Counted from the first letter of the stretch, positions 26,234 through 38,945 are shown. The stretch: DNA of 64,000 bases from Oxyruncus cristatus (GCA_013399855.1 VXAY01006085.1:1102685-1166684); one strand, 5' to 3'. The notes: generated by a model from the sequence alone, not told the origin. Numbers and translations: made by a program.

Positions 26234-26272
26234 CACGCACACACTTGTACGCATACACACACAGACACACAC
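26234..26272 (+). repeat. Interrupted (CA)n microsatellite
   Basis: Alternating CA dinucleotides interrupted by G and T substitutions (cacgcacacacttgtacgca, then tacacacacagacacacac). Confidence 0.85.
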
Positions 26273-27194
26273 CTGTAGTTAAATGTAATAAACTACATTG
26301 ATTTCGGCAAAAATTAGATGAAGTGGGATAATACAAAAATAGTAGCTGCTGAGGTGGACTTTACCCATGGTCATTAATAGGGCATTTAAAAAAATAAATA
26401 CTTGCTGAGTATCTACAATAACTACAATCAATTCCTACCTGAAAAAAATCAGCAGGCCTTTATTCATGTGCTGCAGTGCTTTACTAAAACAATCACACGC
26501 TTGGGTTTTAATATTTTTATAGACCTGCATAGGAAAGCTTTGTGTCCCACTTCATATTCCAGGTTGAGTGGTCACAGTTCCTTATGGCCCCTCACGTTGC
26601 TGACTGAAATCATACACGTTTGCACATCTAAAAGCCTTTGATGAGCAAATCAGTTCACAGGCCAGTTATTTCATTTCATCAGTGTTATCAGCCTAGATAA
26701 TAAAGCATAGTATAAATGTTAGACAAAAGGTTGGCCAAATATACAGAGCTTTAATCCACTGAAATGTTAACATGACGGAAAGCATCAAAAGAAGGCATCC
26801 ACTCTAGAGAAGGATGAGTGATATTCCACGCTGAGGTGATCAATGCATAAAGATCATTAAGTGTAGAACTGTGAGAAATCTAAATGAATAAATGACCAAG
26901 AGGCTTGCAGAGATTCCCAGAAGTGTCTTTCATGTCCACACTGACTGGATCATCTAATATAAGATGACAAATTAACACGTATACTGTAAGTATCTGTTCT
27001 GCTGTTCATAGTGAAAGGCCCATGATTTTCAGGTGAATTATAATGCTTGCAACTTCGCACTAAGGGTTTGCACATTCTGTACTCAGTTTCATTTATTCTG
27101 ACCTGGGAAATGCTGTGAACTAAGAGGAGAACAATTAAAAGATTAATTGCCAAAACACTTTAGGTTATCACTTAAAGCTGTTCCAGAGGTCAGG
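26273..27194. other. Unique AT-rich sequence, no gene seen
   Basis: No recognised gene, repeat or convincing exon. Confidence 0.5.
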
Positions 27195-27765
27195 CCCATC
27201 AGCATGCCCTGGCAGTGGTGGAGGCTAGCAGTATACCAGGCAGCCAACAGATGAAGGGAAGTGATTATCCCACTTTACTTGGCACTTGTTAGACCACATC
27301 TGGATTCTTGCATCCAGTTTTAGCCCCCTGGGACAAAAAGGGTACTGATCAAAGTGGAGTGAGTTCAGCATAGAGTCACCATGATGGGTTGGCTGGAGCA
27401 AGGCTGAAGGAGCTGGGCTTGTCCAGCCTGGGGCAGGGTTGGCTTCAGTGGGACTGACCAGCAGCTCCCAGTACCCATGGGCATTGAGGAGAGGAAACCA
27501 GGCCCTGTACAGCGGAGGGTGTATGAGAGAAGGGCATAGGCCAAAGCATGAGGGGTTCCAGATGGATGTAAGGAAAGGTTTTCAACTGCAAGGATAACTA
27601 AGCATTAAAAGACATTGTGCAAAAAGGCCAAGAAATCTTCACCTTTGGTGGAGCTGGTAAAGTCCTGAGCAGCCTGACTTACTTTCAGTTTTGACCCCGT
27701 CTGAAACAAAAGCCCTCTAAGGTCCCTTCCAGCATGAACTACTCCGTCATTTGGCAGTTCAAATC
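27195..27765 (+). mobile_element. CR1 LINE 3' portion (sense), decayed
   Basis: A sense CR1 fragment spanning the end of ORF2 and the 3' end. Landmarks are 'aagggaagtgattatcccac', 'cttgttagaccacatctgga', 'ggagctgggcttgtccagcc', 'gatggatgtaaggaaaggtt', and the 3' terminus 'ctctaaggtcccttccagca' then 'tgaactactccgtcatt'. Stops and small indels interrupt every frame. It belongs to a different CR1 subtype from the copies at 32.3 and 49.9 kb, judged by its 3' end. Confidence 0.9.
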
Positions 27766-29158
27766 AGACAGAAAATATGGTGGGTTAAGTAAGAATGATG
27801 GATGGACAGAAACAGGTAGTTTCAAAATACAATATTTCTATGAAAGATGCTTTTATAGTCCTTTGATAATTGTCTTTTTTATTCGTTCTAAATGAATGAC
27901 CATAGCAAATACTTCAGTGCTAGTGCTAAGAACTAAAAGTCAGTCGTTCTCTTTTTCAGGTGAGGGGGTTCTTTGTAGCAGGACCTTAATACTATTCAGA
28001 AATATTCATTTGCCTGGATAACTTGGAGTTAAAGCTATTAAAGAAATGCAGTAGAACCATAGGGTAGTATAGAATGAATTCCCTCAGTTTTGTTTTAAAT
28101 AGATTAATAAAGGCAGAAATAAAACCAGCAGAGTTGAGTAAAGAAGATGGGTAGTCACCTGTTATATTTTACATTCCAAGAAAAATCTTTGGCAATACAG
28201 TCCAAGTTTTAAACTAACTTCTAGTCTTACACTCTGTCCTTCTGCATGACTTTAAGATGAATTTTTTTCTATGGTTTATTTTTCCCTGGTGTATTTCTCA
28301 CTAGCTCATTCATCCCTGATTTAATTATGCTTCCTAGTTCTTGGTTCTCAAGTCATCTGCATTTATAGAAGAGCATCATTTTAAGCATTATATCCTTTGG
28401 TCTTTGAGATCCTAAATTCCTCTCCTGACACCCCCAAAGGTAGAAAGGAGGATTTGTTATTTTTTTTGTCAGAAATAATAGTGACTATGAATATGATGGA
28501 TAGTATGACACAAGGGCTTCAGTGATACTGAATCTTTATTAGCTTAGAAATGACGGAAAAGTCCACCAGAGGTGGCAAAATTCATGAGTTTAACACATAG
28601 GTGAGATCCATGCCTATGTGGGGTAAACATAATATGCTTGTACTGCATTTTTAGAACAAGTCATTTCACAGGTGTTGGTTCTTTGATCCTAGTTAGATGA
28701 AGCCTTAATGGTTATTTGGTACCAAATATAAAAACTCTTCTAATTACAGTCCAAACCTCCTGATCAGATCATGAAGCAACTAACATAGTACTAAAGTGGC
28801 AACTAGGGTACATGCACACATCAAAACAAAGGTACAATAAATATTGCCACCCTCGATGCAATGGCCAAATAACACAAAAATAAACCTGACAACACCATTG
28901 CATAAATACCTGCATGGGATATAAATTTAAGCGCATAACCATGAAACTCCAGTGTATGGTTTCATAATATGCTAACATTCTGCACCTTCAGCCTGATCAG
29001 AAGCCTGTGGCAACACCTCCCAGCTGCTATTGTTATCTTATTTCAGCTGTATTCAAGAAAGCACAGTCAGACTTTGGCTTGGATATAATAGCCATACCCG
29101 GCTTCAGTTTCAGTAGAGAAACAGAGTACTAAGTTTGCTTGGGGGAAACTGTTCTCAC
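27766..29158. other. Unique AT-rich sequence, no gene seen
   Basis: No recognised gene or repeat after the CR1 end. Short frames on both strands look random. Confidence 0.5.
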
Positions 29159-29222
29159 CTGCTGAGACTGGAATGGAGGAACACTGGCAAGTAGGACCGG
29201 AGGAGGAAGCACTTGCACAATA
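29159..29222 (-). other. Candidate 64-bp exon-like segment (minus strand)
   Basis: On the minus strand a strong pyrimidine-rich acceptor ('cacctcccctgcttttag') precedes 64 bases that end CAG before a GTGAGA donor. All three frames are open; the most protein-like reads IVQVLPPPVLLASVPPFQSQ. No partner exon is identified and the protein is not recognised, so a pseudo-exon is the default explanation. Confidence 0.15.
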
Positions 29223-29763
29223 CTAAAAGCAGGGGAGGTGGGAACCCCATAGGACTTTTTTGGCTTTAAATTTTTGTAGTAGTATAAATTTGCAGTACAT
29301 GGTATATGCTAGAACTCAGTAAATGGCAAGGCCACCTGGTACACAAACCAACGATTTTTGTGAGTACTGGATTCAAAGAAAGGTAAGAGAGGTCATATAT
29401 TTGTTGATCTTCTTTTCTTACCCATAATAAAACAACAGAAGTTACAAAGTATTTAATTATGAAGGAAAACACACCCACGAGTCATTTTGAACAGAGCAAA
29501 GAATATTTTGGGGCTATTACTGAAATAGTAATACCAACTTATATTTTTGCTTATCAGTGATGCACAGAATATTCACTTGCAATAACTAGTGTTGCTTCTC
29601 TGATTTGAGACCTGTCCAAAAGGAAGAGAATTTTTAAACTTGACATGTTTTTGTTGGCTTACTTCTTTTCCTTATTCCCTGCAGTGAGTTTTAGTGCCGG
29701 TGAGCTCTTCTGTCAGGATCTCTCAGCCCCATTTAACAGGCTTCTACATGTTTCATGTTTCAG
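29223..29763. other. Unique sequence between two exon-like segments
   Basis: AT-rich sequence with a 70-codon minus-strand open frame (29266-29478) that has no family resemblance. Confidence 0.4.
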
Positions 29764-29842
29764 AACTTGAAAGACTCACCCAACATATCATCAGTGTTCC
29801 CATCACTGGTCACGTTGACACTGGCTTCCTCCCAAATCAAAC
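29764..29842 (+). other. Candidate 79-bp exon-like segment (plus strand)
   Basis: An acceptor ('acatgtttcatgtttcag') and a near-consensus donor (AAAC then GTGAGT) bound 79 bases. Two frames are open. One reads LERLTQHIISVPITGHVDTG then FLPNQT and would enter after two bases and leave after two. The other reads NLKDSPNISSVFPSLVTLTL. Composition is protein-like, but I recognise no family. No mate exon is certain; the candidate last exon at 38863 is phase-compatible only in one reading. Confidence 0.2.
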
Positions 29843-29900
29843 GTGAGTGTCTTTTTTAGCTCTTTTTTAAGTTTCTGTAGAAGAGATTAGTCAGTGAAGT

Positions 29901-30038
29901 ACAAATTAAAAAAAAACCCACAGAACTAAAACTTAAACCAAAACAAAAATAAAACCAAGCAAAACCCCCCAAACAAACAAACAGAAAAGTAAACAAAATC
30001 CAAAACAAAAAACAACCCACAAACAATCCCCCACACTT
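29901..30038 (+). repeat. A/C-rich low-complexity tract
   Basis: The plus strand is nearly free of G and T and is made of AAAAC, AAAC and CCCA-type words. The complementary strand gives a misleading 70-codon frame rich in F, C, G and L. Confidence 0.85.
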
Positions 30039-30237
30039 TAAAAAGTATATAACATACATTATTCCCATTTTAACTATTCAAAATGCCCAAAGCAATAAAT
30101 ATCTAAAAGTAGGAGACTCATCAGAAATAGTACAATGTGGGTTTTTAGGATAACAATTTAAACCATTAAAGGCATGTAGTTCAGATCCCTGGTACTGATT
30201 AAATGTATTGGGGTTACTCACCAATGTCTTATTTGCC
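30039..30237. other. Short unique spacer
   Basis: Nothing recognisable. Confidence 0.4.
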
Positions 30238-30352
30238 TCAATTCAGCAAAGCCCTACACATGACTAATTAGGAATACAAGCATGGAAACAGGATTTAAGC
30301 TTTAGAACAACCATATGGGTGCTTACAGCATCTTACTAAATAAGGGCTTTGA
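30238..30352 (+). repeat. Possible ancient amniote interspersed repeat
   Basis: The stretch beginning 'aattcagcaaagccctacac' and ending near 'ttactaaataagggctttg' resembles an old self-complementary repeat common in reptiles. Those copies run 'attcagcaaagcacttaagcatg ... catgcttaagtgctttgctgaat'. Divergence is high, so this is tentative. Confidence 0.3.
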
Positions 30353-32289
30353 GCCTTAGCTAGCAACTTTATTCACGTAGATTTGACACTCAGTTTGCTG
30401 GAGATGTCATCTCTTCAATCTTGTGATTTTTTTTCTCTTGTGCTCTTGTATTCCATGTGGCAGAGTTTTCATTTCCTCCTACATGCTGGGGGGTAATTTG
30501 AAGGGAGAAGACAGTCAGCATGTATTTGGTTAATTTCTATGCTTTGACACATGCAGAAATACACTATTTCTTTGTTTATATGATTCAGTTACTTCACACA
30601 GAGTTTGGTATTCCAGTAAAATATGGTGCTGTGAAAACCTGCACTTTTTGTTAGTGCCTCAATACCAGATTTGAGAGCTAGAAATGAGAGGAACAATGTT
30701 GTACAGCCATAGAATTCTGAGAAAAAAAACACACTGCGTTAAAATGGCATTGTATGGTTGTTTATTGTTTCTAAACAGTTTCCAGATGAAATCTGCAGAG
30801 AGATGGTTTTCCTAACTGCCAACTCTGCAAACACAATGTGGGAGAGTCAAGCAAGAGTTATATAACTAATTAAAACCAAATTAATTTAATCAAAACCATT
30901 AGGTACTCATTACCCATGCAGCTGCATTATCTTTTCAGTTCACCTTTATCCTCTCTCCCCAGCTGTATTGGTTATATCTACCTCTTATTTCTGGTCTGTA
31001 AATAAATAGCTTTTTAGGAAAGGAAATGAGTCTTTGTGTGTACCAGTGCATAACCTGTCTTGGTCTAGATCAGGCACAACCATAATGCAAATAAAAACAT
31101 CAGTGGAAAAAGACAAATATAAACAAAGCACATAGCTAACTTGCTATTTTTGTAGATTATTCAGTGCAATTAATTTGAATATTCTCAGCCATTCATTCAG
31201 GAGACAGATACTTCTCTAGTACTTGTGGTCACTCATAGTTTCTCTCATGCAAAAGAAGCCTTTAGGATTACATAAGTTTAGAACTTGAACAGATGAGTAA
31301 AGATATTTTATTCAAACAAGTAATCAGCTTCTGAAATCAGACACCTTCGAAACTGGGTGAGGTTTTTTAAGGAGCATTGGGAAACTTCATATTGCTTCAG
31401 AACTTTGAAGATTAGTTTTATTGCAATGAAAGCCAGAGGGTTTACAAGTGAACATTAAAAACAGACAACATTTAATATAAAGAATAAATTTTGTAGACGC
31501 CATACATAATTTCTCTTTGGGATTATTATTTACTGACATGACGGAAAGAAAGACTTAGCTTTTATTTGTATGGTATTCTCTCTTAGAATGGATGCTCAAG
31601 GCAATATCCTGGCTTGCAAGGCAAGGTGTGCCAAGTAGGGGAAAGAATACAGGCAGCTTCTTCCTTTTCCTCATACACCTGTACAGGTTTGGGGCAGGAT
31701 GGTGCCACACCTACTGGGAGACTTGAGGAGTGAAGGCCCACAGTACTCAAGTGAAATTAAAGATGTGGTTTACCATACTGGTTTGCAGAAAAGGACCCCT
31801 CCCTCCCTCTGCATATGCCTGTGGGAGTATGCCCAAGGCCATGTCTATGACACACAATAAAGAGACATGATGGAAATCTCAGGCTGAGAGACCTCAGCTA
31901 AATACACACCAGGACATGATGGGTTTTGTGGGCCTGAAGACACTACAGGTACAATAGTTTATGCTGCATCCAGAGCACCTAAGTACTGCCAGAAAAATTT
32001 TCCCAAAGAAATGGCTAACACTCTGACAAAGAAATATCCATGCTAAAACTAGGAGTAGAAACAAGGGACTGGGGAACATGGAACATGGCTTTGCTGTGTA
32101 CAAACTTGCAAATTGGAAAGAGAAGAGTCAATGACTGAGAACTAAGAAGGTCAAATTCTCCTTGTGGCTATGCTACTTCCAGACATGAGCTTGCCTTTAT
32201 ACAACCAGCTCAGGAGTCTTTTCATGATATTCCCCAACAGCTATGGAAAGAATGGAGATACATTTGTGTCAGTGCCACCACCAATGCAA
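30353..32289. other. Unique sequence, no gene seen
   Basis: A slightly GC-richer interval at about 31600-32060 holds one AATAAA word near 31856 and no long frame with family resemblance. The 95-codon plus-strand frame starting at 32164 runs into the CR1 fragment below and is not a gene. Confidence 0.5.
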
Positions 32290-32396
32290 AATGTGTCATT
32301 TGGGGACGTTTTATTGGTGAATGACAATGCTGGTTTAACAGCTGTGCTCAATGATCTTAGAGATCTTTTCCAACCTCAACTATTCTATGATACTAT
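32290..32396 (+). mobile_element. CR1 LINE 3' end fragment (sense)
   Basis: The CR1 3' terminus is clear: 'ttggggacgttttattggtg', 'ctcaatgatcttagagatct', then 'tttccaacctcaactattct' and 'atgatactata'. It matches the subtype whose consensus ends 'gatcttaaaggtcttttccaacctaaa...attctatgat'. Confidence 0.88.
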
Positions 32397-34010
32397 AAAG
32401 AACACCTTGACCACTATTGTAAGTACTTACTTCAATGAAAATGAAACTTAAACTCTGTGTTCATTATGATTTAAAAAAAAAATAAAAACTCATTATGATC
32501 AAAAAAGCCCTAGTGTTTGTTCTGAGAAGAACAAACACAATTATTTGACAGAAAGAGCAGCCTGAACTTCTGCTTTATTTACTTAATTTTTTTCTGCAAT
32601 ACTTTTCAGCACCTTTTTGTAGACAAAAACATTAACCCTAATGTGATCACAATTACCCAAATGACTGTTGTGTCTCAGATATAACACAATTTCTGCTCCC
32701 TGTCAGAAGAGCTCCAGTTCAGTAAACTCTTATATTAAGGTCTGAAAAACTGTAAAANGACTAAAAAACGGTAAAAAACAAAAAAAAAAAAGGTTACTAA
32801 GAGAAATCTGAAGCTTATCTGCATAATAAATGTCTGTATAATAAAGCATATAAAGTCATCAGGGATATTCTGACAAGGTACAGAATTAATAAAGAAGCAT
32901 GAACAGCAGAATATCCCTACTCACTTCAGTGTCCATAAAGAATGAAGAATGCCTATATGGAAATAGGAATGTCTATAAGACCTGTATTTGTCAACAAATT
33001 CTATAACTGAAAAGTCAGTGAAAACCTTCAGTGGGCTTTTGGAGCAAGAGGTTCTAGAAAGAAGAAATAGTTTCCCAGGTGTGTAATCCTCATTCACTTC
33101 AATTTTCATGTTTGTGGAAAATACAGGGAAGATACAGAAAGGATCGTAGGGTCTTTTGGCTGTTAGGAAACAAGCTGCTAATTACTACTGAAATATGGCC
33201 CAAGTTGTCATATTCAAGAGAAAACTGGTGAAAATCACCACATATCACAAATGATATCCTCCTTATCTGTTCTTCATGACAGAATGTCAGAAGTCTGCTC
33301 TTGTAAACAAATTTCTTAAAAAATTTGTTTGAAAGAACATAAGGGGGTACTCGTAGTTCTTTCTTTTCATTGGGAGGAGGGGCAATCATTTCAGTGAAAG
33401 AAATCGCTTCATGTTAATATGTCTATACAAGTGTACGACTGATACGAGGAAAAAGACAGTCTGGCTCTGTAAATCAAGGTGAGATTATTTATTAACTTAT
33501 TTGCTTGGAACGTTTATCTTTCAGAGTTCAGTGCCCCCTTAGCACTCAAGACACTCTAGAAAAATACATTTGTCTCTAAGGAGTATACTGAAAATTTGTC
33601 TAAAATTGATGTTAGAGGAACAACAAATGTCCAAATACGAAGTTTGAACCTGTGAGGTGTTTGCCTAGGTTGTATTTGACAATTTCTATGCTAGTGAGTA
33701 GTAGCAAAATACCAAAGATAGCAAACTAACATGCTTTAATTCCCTCGGTGGCTCAGAGGTGACATGAGCCTTAACCACAATTATTGTCACTGCCACTAGT
33801 AATGGATCTCTAAACTAAATCGTTGATATGCCACCATACATGCACAATTTTTTATGCTTTCCATGTGTTTTACTGTGTCCACATTGTAATAATACTGTGA
33901 TGCTCTTTTTCTAGGAAAAAAAAAAAACAAAAAAAAGGCAAATCTTGGAAGAAAAACCTTGTGCAGGAGCAGTGAAAACAACAGATGGAAATCTCATCAG
34001 GGCCTATGAC
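32397..34010. other. Unique AT-rich sequence, no gene seen
   Basis: No gene or nameable repeat. A single ambiguous base occurs at 32758. Confidence 0.5.
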
Positions 34011-34018
34011 TGACGTCA
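34011..34018 (+). promoter_or_regulatory. Full CRE palindrome TGACGTCA
   Basis: A perfect 8-base cAMP-response element, with an intact CpG in CpG-poor surroundings. No promoter or CpG island is adjacent, so any function is speculative. Confidence 0.25.
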
Positions 34019-35258
34019 TAGATCTCCCCTCTGAACACATAACCTTCTTGTGGAATAGAGCAGAAAACTTCCTGCACTTATGGAACTGAACTTCCTGATT
34101 TCAGCTACCAGTTTATCTTTAGGAACTGCAAACCAAATAGCACCACCCAAGGTCAAGTTCATGGAATGATATTCACATATGGCCCATGGAAACTTGATAC
34201 TGTTTGTGTTGGGTATGAAATGCCATGGTTTAAGAGTTTCTTACCCTTCTACAACACACACTCTTCTTTCTGTATCACTGCCCTTCTGTATCACATGTAT
34301 TATAAAATAAGTAGAAAAATAATTAAACAATAAAGAAAGAGGAACAGGCAGTGTGACTGTGCATGCATGTTGGCTGAAGAAGCATTTTTCAGTGTAACTG
34401 AATCAGTGTAATCTTATCAAATTCTTTGGATTCTAGAAGTTTGAAAATGAAAACCTGTAAGAGCTCTATAATCACTTTTACACCTGTAAATTACAGCTAT
34501 TTCTTTGATATTTTTACCAGTATCAAATATTACAAACTTTTAAAGTTGTTATCTTCCACTACTGCTAATTATTCCAGGAAACCACAAGTAGAGTTTTACA
34601 ACTTTCATTTGTTGATATGAAAATTAAACATGATAAACAAATTTGAGAGCTTTTGCTGCACTACATTTATATGCCCATATTTATTTTTTATCTGATGGAA
34701 CTCTTCATTTAACCCAAACACTACTGAAGGCCCCAAATCAGAATTCAAAATGTCAATGAGAACACTTCCCTTGATTAAGCGTAAGAATCTAGTCCTCTAT
34801 ACTGGTTTTGCTGCCATTTCAGAAACCTGACACTAGTTCTTGTCCTTTTAACCTTCTAACATGTATCTACTTTTTAATTATCATAGAAGAAAAAGAAAAT
34901 CCCAAAATAAATCAGGTTGCACACAATTAAGCCATAGGGAGGAACTTTCATTAAAGATTAAGGTACAGCAATTTTCCTCAATACTTTAAAAACAATCATT
35001 GCCCAGTCATCAGCATATGGAACACCTAACTTATAAAATCTCTCATATTTCATCTTATTAAAAATATTGCAGAGGCTGTCTTTCCTCAGAATACCTAACA
35101 CCAGTTTTTGACAGATTGTGTTAAGATAAGAAGATTCTTTTTCATATCTAGCAGAAGAAAGCTTGGAGATAAATACAATGGTCAACAAACTATGATGTAT
35201 AGAATATATAATATTACAGAGGAATAGTATAATATATGCACTGACCTTTGTGTATTTA
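34019..35258. other. Unique AT-rich sequence, no gene seen
   Basis: No gene recognised. An 11-base word, ttctgtatcac, is repeated directly at about 34268-34294. Confidence 0.5.
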
Positions 35259-35280
35259 CCTATATGTGTACACATATAGG
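35259..35280. repeat. Perfect 22-bp palindrome
   Basis: The left half cctatatgtgt is followed directly by its reverse complement acacatatagg, with no spacer. It sits in AT-rich unique sequence. Confidence 0.9.
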
Positions 35281-37288
35281 GTCTTTAAAACCAGAGTTGA
35301 GCTGGATGCAGGTGGACACCTCCTGTCAAGAATTACAATGACAAAGCAAGTCTCCTAGGACAGGACAAAAGAACAGAAACTATTTGGAGTAGAGGAAATA
35401 CTTATTTGGAAATCACCATGTGAAAATTGACTTGAAGCACTCAAGTCAAATTCATCTTCTGAGGAGCTGCAGTGTTCTGGCTTTGTTTAAATGCAAACTT
35501 TTGCAGGGTAGTAAAGGGACAGAGAGACAGGTGCTCTGTAAGTGCCTGTCCCTTTCACCACCACTGGTTTGTCAACAACTGCCTGCTCACTTCTGATCTG
35601 CCGGTGGAGCTGTTACGTGAGCAGTTCCTATGCTAGTGCAGACCGAGAGAACTGGGCTTGCAAACACCTCCTTCAGCATAACAGTGATGATATTTGCCTT
35701 GTCCAACTCTTTTTAGCATGGGTTACTGATACATAAGGAACTGAGCATGTCTGGAGGGATTGTTTCTGGGAGAACCTCATGATTTCTAGCTGCCTGTGTT
35801 TCTCAGGCTTCCTGCGCTGGTTACTGTAACAAAGCCACATATTTAGTATGAATCCATCCACCATAATAACCACTTATTAAAACTATTTATACCTCTGGTT
35901 TATACAACATTCTGCATCAATTAGTATCATCATTTAATCAGGCACTGTGTAGGAAAAATTTTCCTTTTTTGTTTTGTTTTTGAGACTCCTTGCTCACTAA
36001 ATCCTGATTATAAGGGACAGTTCAAGAAACTACTGGTGAATGGGAGACCAGTCACCTCTCTGAGAAATGGAGGACTGAAGGTCATTGCCATCAAAAGCCC
36101 AGTGAGATTTCCAAAGGTCCATTTATGCTCTCATATTTGTTTGAATCAATCTTTAGACACCTATTCAGAGTAGAAAGAATCTAATGGCCTATCCATACTG
36201 AAAACCTGTACCAGGAAACTTTAGAGCTTTCCATTTATACCAATTTCCATTATCTCCAATTTCCACTTTGGAAATTACTTTGCATTTACATAAATTTCAC
36301 AGTTTGTCAGAGATTGTACCTGAATGAAATAAACCGTATTATGAGGACATTTCTGTTGGTAAATCTATGCTACCATTATTCAAGTATGATAGTGATGTTT
36401 CTTAGTGCAGTGATTTTTAATGTGCTTAATTTACTTAGTTATGCTGGTAGAATTTTAGCATATAGACTAGGTTTTGCTTTCATTTCTTTCTTCTTTTGTC
36501 TTGCTTCATTTAGCTCACATTTCTTCTTAATTTACCTAAACCAAACTAAAATAAGCCTTACGTACTCTGAAAAAAAAAAAAAAAGTATTTCTGCTGGTTT
36601 AATTAACCTGTTTCAAAAACAAATGCCAAATTAAACAAGCATATGACTTTTTAAAGCACACAACAGAACACCTAAAAAACAATTGCAATAGGGATAACTT
36701 TGTAAAATGTGCCATGAACACAGTAAGAAGAACCACTGTAACACCGAGCTTTGAAGAAATCTGGAGACTCAATTTTATAGGAGGCTGTTTGTTCTCATCA
36801 TAAGTTAAGCACATGAAAGAAATCTAAAAATTGTAGCAGTGCAGTGAATCAGGTCTGGAGAGATGCTGACAATAGACCAGGACTGGAGGCCATACAGACA
36901 GTGTGCTGCTCACAGAAAGGATCAGGGGAACAGGACATGCCAGGGGGAAGGGCTGGTGCTTGACAAACAGAATATTCCTCTTCTTGCATATCTATCAGCG
37001 GTACCTTTTGAACTAGTTTTTGCTGAGTTTGCAAAGATATATACCCTGTCAGCCCTTAACACATGTACCATTATCTATTTTAAAGACTCAACTCCACTCC
37101 CACTGTTTCCTTCTACAATGCTGAGCTTGCTGCTGTAGTTACTGTAACAACTGTCTGTGTCACAGGCAGTTTCTGTAAGTTTGCATACCACTTAGCCAAA
37201 ATGGGGCTTTGATACTTCTGGGGTTATTAATATATTGCAAGCAAAGAATGTAATCAAATATTTATGTGACTATTCTTTTCCATGCTAA
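35281..37288. other. Unique sequence, no gene seen
   Basis: Contains a 10-bp inverted repeat (35513-35522 with 35546-35555, aaagggacag and its complement) and mildly GC-richer parts at 35310-35880 and 36830-37140. Open frames up to 106 codons show no family resemblance. Confidence 0.5.
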
Positions 37289-37325
37289 ATTTTATTTTAT
37301 TTTATTTTATTTTATTTTATTTTTA
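37289..37325 (+). repeat. (ATTTT)n pentanucleotide microsatellite
   Basis: About seven tandem ATTTT units without interruption. Confidence 0.95.
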
Positions 37326-38862
37326 ATGAGATTTTTGAATCTCAGTTTATAGCTTTAGTAAGATCACTCCAACATCTTCCTGGAGGGTAGCAGCCTTTTG
37401 ACCACTTGTAAAAGGCAACTAGGGAAAAAGCAGTGTTTTACCCCCAGAATTCTAACAATGACTAGAACAGAGGATTATATTAAGAACAGGTTGACTATAA
37501 GTATTGACAGAATTAGACAAAAATTACAGTTATGCAGCCTAAGGTGTTTTTGGGTTTTTTTTCCGGTAGTACCCATTATCACACCGTGGTAAAACAAAGC
37601 TCTGCAGTATTATAGAGCAGTCAAATAATAAGCAGCTTGTTTTTGTTTCTTGCTCTTCAAGAATGGTTGTTCAGATGTCTGTCATAGACTGCTCCTTTCA
37701 CATCTGTTCAGTGAAAATACAGGGCTTTTCAGGACTACCAGAGGTTTGGGAAGTTTCTACGAACATTAGGGATTATATTTCTATAATAAAATTGCCTATC
37801 TCTATAATCAACAAAACTCATTAAAATCAAATATGTCCACTTTTGCCTTGCAAAATGAACTGCTTCTTTGGTTCTTTCTTTACTCTTCAAGTTAGCTGAG
37901 ACTTTCCATGAGTTAATGACTTACTTCTGCTGTTAGAACAACTGAATTGCTTGTCCTTCAACCACCTTGAAGTAGAAAAACAGCTATTAGCTTGTGTTAG
38001 TCATTAGTAATACACCAGTTTAGTCCTTTTGTACTGCACTGAAATATACTGGGACATTATTATGTGCTTTGAATTCTTCTAATTTATGGAATTCTACAGA
38101 AACTGGAGATTACTTGTCATACATCAGATACCATGTATATTTGGCAACATTTTGCTTTCAAGAATTAATGAAAAGAATAAAAAAAAAACAAGTTGTGTTT
38201 TCAAACATATGAAATCTCTGCTCTGTTCTGCAATACTAGGTATACATGCAGCATGTAAAAAACCTGTACTATTATTTTTTACCTTCAGAAATGCTGTATC
38301 AAGTATTCAGTGTCAAGTACAAAGCTACTCCACTTCTGTTGGACTCCTTTGACAGAAGAACTATAAACATAATGACTGGGTACACACCTTACAAGGACAC
38401 AATTATACTAATATATGATTATATCAGTATAACCCTGCTTTCAACATATACAGAGCACAAGACACGCCTGCAAAAATCTTACAAATAGGGCTACTGTCAG
38501 TGCACAGCTGCCAACATTGTAGGGTTTTTAGGGTACATGTACTTTGCTGTTCCCTGTCCTTCCTTGTTCCCTGTGCTTGACTGAAGAGGTACCAAGGCAC
38601 ACAGTGTGTCACACGTCGGTTCCTGAGTGTTAAACACCTATTTTTAAGTATACAGTGGGTTCCCAGATTAGTTCTCAGACCCTTCAGTTTCCTCACGCTT
38701 TCCCACAGTTTCTCACAGTTTCCTTTCTTCTACCTCTGAAGTTTGAAGTACTTTTTCAATAGTTATAGCTTGTTTTGCCTGTTTGCAGGATTTCTGCTGT
38801 GCTTTTATTGTCAGAAACATGGAACTGCATAATTAATACCATTCTTTTTTATTTCCTTTTAG
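37326..38862. other. Unique AT-rich sequence, no gene seen
   Basis: Overlapping short frames on both strands only. There is no recognised family or repeat. Confidence 0.5.
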
Positions 38863-38945
38863 AGTTGGAGTGCATGGTTCTTCAATATTTGCAGAAAAAC
38901 AATGTCCATCCTATTGATCTTCAGTGCTACAAAAAAGATGAATGA
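38863..38945 (+). other. Candidate 3'-terminal coding exon (unassigned)
   Basis: A long pyrimidine tract ('ttcttttttatttcctttta' then G) forms a strong acceptor. In the frame entered after two bases, 26 codons read LECMVLQYLQKNNVHP then IDLQCYKKDE before a TGA at 38943-38945. That composition fits a soluble protein's C-terminus. The other frames give SWSAWFFNICRKTMSILLIF and onward, and VGVHGSSIFAEKQCPSY before a stop. The first clear AATAAA downstream is near 39953, about 1 kb away. I do not recognise the protein, and no upstream exon in a matching phase is proven. Confidence 0.22.

Noticed and set aside
29856..30068. Cysteine/phenylalanine/glycine-rich minus frame resembling a membrane peptide
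   Set aside because: It is the complement of an A/C-rich low-complexity tract.
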